From the NCBI GenBank assembly GCA_014058105.1, contig JACGCM010001101.1, positions 1 to 64,000 on the forward strand: a stretch of DNA of 64,000 bases. The letters run 5' to 3'. Position 1 is the first letter of the stretch, and each line of letters begins with the position of its first letter. A program made the translations under genes and the position numbers. The notes beneath the pieces were generated by a model. The model made no database searches, was not told where the DNA came from, and saw only the letters and a program-made list of their open reading frames with translations. This DNA comes from Kingdonia uniflora. Lineage: Eukaryota > Streptophyta > Magnoliopsida > Ranunculales > Circaeasteraceae. Positions 60,516 through 64,000 of this stretch are shown here, piece by piece.

Positions 60516-61349
60516 CTCCGGTGCTTTATATTATAATTCACAGAATCTTCACTGCCGTCAACTCGTTTGGGAGCTTGGATCGTGGTTAAGTGTTTCCTCT
60601 AGTCTAACAACAAGCGCTAGGATAGTTACCAAGTGAGCAGGAACACTCTCGGCTTTTATTTAAGATAGATTTGGATTTCGAACCACTCCGATACTTTAGA
60701 TCGCAATTCTGAGAAACTTGGCTACCGGTAACTTGTCCGAGAGGTTGGCGCACGGTTAAAAGCTAATTTTAAACCGACAACAAGCTAGGATATTTACCAA
60801 ATGAGTATCAACACTCCCGACTTTACTTTAGAATCAGTACGGATTTTTCACAATTCCGATGTTTTAAATCGCAATTCTGAAAACTAGGCTACCGCAACTC
60901 GTTTGGGAAGTTTGCTCGTGGTTAAGTGTTTCCTCTTGACCAACAACAAGTGCTAGGATAGTTACTCAATGAGGTACAATCTTGAATTTTATTTAAAACC
61001 TGTACGGATTTCCAACCACTCCATCCATCCTTTAGATTTCAATTATGAGAAATTTTTATAACGGCAAATTTTTTGAGAGGTTGGATCGTGGTAAAGAGCT
61101 TGTTTTAGGCCGACAACTATCTAAGATCGTTACCGAATGAGTAGCAACAATCCAACCTTTTAATTAAGACCGGTTCGGATTTCCCACCACTCCGGTGCTT
61201 TGTATTTTAATTCCCAGAATCTTCATTGCCGTCAACTCGTTTGGGAGGTTTGATCGTGGTTAAGTGTTTCCTCTAGCCTAACAACAAGCCTTAGGATTGT
61301 CACCAAATGAGCAGGACAACTCTCGGCTTTTATTTAAGGAAGGTTCGGA

Positions 61350-63290
61350 TTTCGAACCACTCGGATACTTTAGATCGCAATTCTGAGAAACTTGGCTACC
61401 GTTAACATATTCGAGAGGTTGGCTCGTGGTTAAGAGCTTCGTTAGACCGACAACAATTTAGGATAGTTACCAAATGAGTATCAACACTCCCGATTTTACT
61501 TTAGAATCGGTAAGGATTTTTACCATTCCATGCTTTAGATCGCAATTCTAAAAACTATGCTACCGCAACTCGTTTTGGAAGTTGGATCGTGGTTAAGTGT
61601 TTCTTCTTGACCAACTACAAGTGCTAGGATAGTTACTCAATGAGCTACATTCTTGAATTTTTTTTAAAACCTGTACGGATTTCGAACCACTCCATCCTTT
61701 AGATTGACATTATGAGAAACTTGGATAACGGCAAATAATTGTAGAGGTTGGATCGTAGTAAAGAGCTTGTTTTTGACCGACAAAATGCTAAGATCGTTAT
61801 CGAATTAGTAGCAAAAATCCAACCTTTAAATTAAGACCGGTTCGGATATCCCACCACTCCGGTGCTTTATATTATAATTCACAGAATCTTCACTGCCGTC
61901 AACTCGTTTGGGAGGTTGGATCGTGGTTATGTGTATCTCTAGTCTAACAACAAGCGCTAGGATAGTTACCAAATGAGCAGAAACACTCTCAGCTTTTATT
62001 TAAGAAAGATTTGGATTTTGAATCACTCCGATACTTTAGATCGCAATTCTGAGAAACTACGCTACCGGTAACTTGTTCGAGAGGTTGGCTCGTTGTTAAC
62101 AACTAATTTTAGACCGACAACAAGCTAGGATATTTTTAAAATGAGTATCAAAACTCCCGACATTACTTTAGAATCGGTACGGATTTTTCACCACTCCGAT
62201 GCTTTAGATTGCAATACTATAAACTAGGCAACCGCAACTCATTATGGAAGTTGGATCATGGTTAAGTAATTCCTCTTGACCAAAAAAAAGCGCTAGGATG
62301 GTTACTCAATGAGTAGATGCAATCCAGACTTTTATTAAAAACCTGTTCGGATTTCGAACCACTCCATGCTTTAGATTGCAATTTGGAGATACTTTGCTAA
62401 CATTAAATCGTTTGTGAGGTTGGATCGTAGTAAAGAGTGTCTTTTAGACCAACAACAAGCTAAGATTGTAAACGAATGAGTAGCAACAATCCAACCTTTA
62501 AGTTATGACCAGTGCGGATTTTACACCACTCCGGTGCGTTATATTATAATTCCCAGAAATTTTGCTGCCGTAAACTCGCTTGGGAGGTTGGATCGCGGTT
62601 AAGTGTTTCCTCTAGCCTAACAACAAGCATTAGGATAGTTACCAAATGAGCAAGAAAACTCTCGGCTTTTATTTAAGAAAGGTTCGGATTACGAACCACT
62701 CCGATACTTTAGATCGCAATTTAGAGAAACTTGGTTACATGTAACTTGTTCGAGTGGTTAGATCGCTGTAAAAAGCATATTTTATACAGACAACCAGCTA
62801 GGATATTTACCAAATGAGTATCAACACTCCCGACTTTACTTTAGAATCGGTACGGATTTTTCACCACTCCGATGTTTTATATCGCAATTTTGAAGACTAG
62901 GCTACCGCAACTCGTTTGGGAAGTTGGATAACGGCTATGTGTTTCCTCTTGACCAACAAAAAGCGCTAGGATAGTTACTCAATGAGTAGATCCAATTCAG
63001 ACTTTTATTTAAAACCTGTCTGGATTTCGAACCACTCCATGCTTTAGATTGTAATTTTGAGATACATTGCTAAAGGCAAATCGTTTGAGAGGTTTGATCG
63101 CAGTAAAGAGTTTCTTTTAGGCCGGCAACAAGCTTAGATTGTAAACGAATGAGTAGCAACAATCCAACCTTTAAGTTATGACCGGTGCGGATTTCCCACC
63201 ATTCCGGTGCTTTATATAATAATTCCCAGAAACTTCGCTGCCGTCAACTCGTTTGGGAGGTTGGAACGTGGTTAAGTGTTTCCTCTAGTC
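61350..63290 (+). repeat. Segment repeated from 55.3-57.2 kb, right copy
   Basis: This is the partner of 55,300-57,250. It keeps the full B and C monomers around 62.15-62.30 kb that the left copy lost, so this copy shows the older state. Confidence 0.86.
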
Positions 63291-63320
63291 TAACCAAAAG
63301 CTCTTGGACCTCAATGAGTA
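63290..63320 (+). other. A-to-C junction, about two monomers lost
   Basis: The A stretch AACCAAAAGCTCTTGGA is followed by CCTCAATGAGTAGATAC of C. The A starts on either side are 332 bp apart. Confidence 0.82.
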
Positions 63321-63611
63321 GATACAATCCATACTCTTATTTAAAACCTGTTCGGATTTTGAAACACTTCATGCTTTAGATTGCAATTTGGAGATACTTT
63401 GCTAAAGGCAAATCGTTTGAGAGATTGGATCGTAGTAAATAGTTTCTTTTGGGCCTACAACATGCTAAGATTGTAAACAAATGAGTACCAACAATCCAAC
63501 CTTTAGATTATGACCCGCGCGGATTTCCCACCACTCCGGAGCTTTATATTATAATTCACCGATACTTCATTGCCGTCAACTCGTTTGGGAGGTTGGATCA
63601 TGGATAAGTGT

Positions 63612-63632
63612 TTCCTCTAGTCAAACCACTTC
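63612..63632 (+). other. Deletion inside A monomer (about 80 bp)
   Basis: TTCCTCTAGTC joins AAACCACTTCGATAC within one A monomer. TC at the join could come from either side (TAGTCTAAC or TTTCAAACC). Confidence 0.82.
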
Positions 63633-64000
63633 GATACTTTAGGATTGCAATTATAAGAAACTTTGCTACCGGTAACTTGTTCGAGTGGTTGGCCCGTGGT
63701 TAAGAACTAATTTTAGACCGACAACAAGCTAGGATATTTAAAAAATGAGTATCAACACTCCCGACTTTACTTTAGAATCGGTACGGATTTTTCACCACTC
63801 CGGTGCTTTAGATCGCAATTCTAAAAACTAGGCTACCGCAAATCATTTGGGAAGTTGGATCGTGGTTAAGTAATTCCTCTGGACCAACAAAAAGCGCTAG
63901 GATAGTTACTCAATGAGTAGATGCAATCCAGAATTTTATTTAAAACCTGTTCGGATTTTGAACCACTCCATGTTTTAAATTGCAATTTGGAGATACTTTG

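Larger units (their letters stand above)
1..64000. repeat. Satellite array, tetrameric A-B-C-D, entire window
   Basis: Every part of the window can be read as diverged copies of one monomer of about 168 bp, so there is no gene-bearing stretch to describe. The four types share a common start: A has CCGTCAACTCGTTTGGGAGG, B has CCGGTAACTTGTTCGAGTGG, C has CCGCAACTCGTTTGGGAAG and D has ACGGCAAATCGTTTGAGAGG, each followed by a TTGGATCG-like motif. Their alignability shows that they descend from one ancestral monomer. The normal A-to-A spacing is 667-673 bp. No transposon ends, poly-A tracts, rRNA or tRNA motifs, telomere repeats or long reading frames interrupt it. The monomer length is close to nucleosomal spacing, which is common in centromeric satellites. 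That role is an inference. I do not recognise the family by name. Confidence 0.97.
60501..64000 (+). repeat. Block IX: Block I-like tetramer, then copy of 55-57 kb
   Basis: A starts lie at 60556, 61230, 61897, 62569, 63242 and 63574. The first tetramer (60,556-61,229) has the Block I marks ACCAAGTGAGCAGG, AAAAGCTAATTTTA, CACAATTCCGATG and GGATTTCCAACCACTCC. It differs from 3,337-4,006 at about 17 bases by eye plus a 4-bp duplication (CCATCCATCC, 61,021-61,030). The rest follows 55.3-57.2 kb. The window ends inside a C monomer. Confidence 0.85.

Noticed and set aside
1..64000. CRISPR array or other prokaryotic repeat system
   Set aside because: Repeats are directly adjacent, about 168 bp long and diverged, with no unique spacers and no cas genes.
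1..64000. Naming the species or a published satellite family
   Set aside because: The monomer length fits many plant centromeric satellites, but I cannot match the sequence to one with certainty from memory.

Overview
The whole 64 kb window is one uninterrupted tandem satellite array. I found no gene, RNA gene, transposon or unique sequence. The basic unit is a monomer of about 167-170 bp, present in roughly 380 copies. Four diverged monomer types (called A, B, C and D here) follow each other in fixed order and form a tetramer of about 660-673 bp. The A start can be followed through the window by the anchor CGTCAACTCG or its variants, and those positions are listed per block below. A monomer near nucleosome length, nested higher-order repeats (HORs) and the absence of interspersed genes suggest pericentromeric or centromeric heterochromatin of a eukaryote. 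A plant is plausible but unproven, and I do not recognise the satellite family.

Layout. Block I (1-4,390) has three copies of an octamer of about 1.335 kb, in which two kinds of B monomer alternate. Block II (4,391-12,643) is mostly plain 671-673 bp tetramers, interrupted by a short patch of Block I sequence near 6.63-7.0 kb and two deletions of about 52 bp. Block III (12,644-18,612) is the youngest-looking part: a 1,332-1,333 bp octamer in 4.5 near-identical copies, each complete copy marked by a B monomer lacking 13 bp. Block IV (18,613-25,287) is more degenerate, with many one-base gaps and several deletions. Block V (25,288-32,627) is rich in junctions and contains a rearranged B/A junction that was itself copied. 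At 32,628-36,254 about 3.6 kb of the array lies in the opposite orientation. Reversing it restores both broken D monomers to within about 1 bp, so this reads as a simple two-break inversion (or an assembly flip).

Block VI (36,255-38,134) repeats 28.3-29.5 kb at a distance of 8.0 kb. Block VII (38,135-42,436) is a dodecamer of about 2.02 kb in just over two copies. Block VIII (42,437-60,500) is defined by a shortened A monomer (A-short, about 50 bp deleted) that has spread to many positions. It includes an octamer of about 1.29 kb in two copies and a 1.5 kb segment repeated exactly 4,369 bp apart. Block IX (60,501-64,000) opens with a tetramer that closely matches one at 3.34 kb, about 57 kb away, and then repeats 55.3-57.2 kb.

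The window therefore records how a satellite array evolves: local amplification of HORs, in-register monomer loss and gain, out-of-register deletions at short matches, patchwork insertion, sequence exchange over tens of kb, and one inversion. Coordinates and similarity were judged by eye from anchor motifs. Percent identities are rough and block edges may be off by tens of bases.
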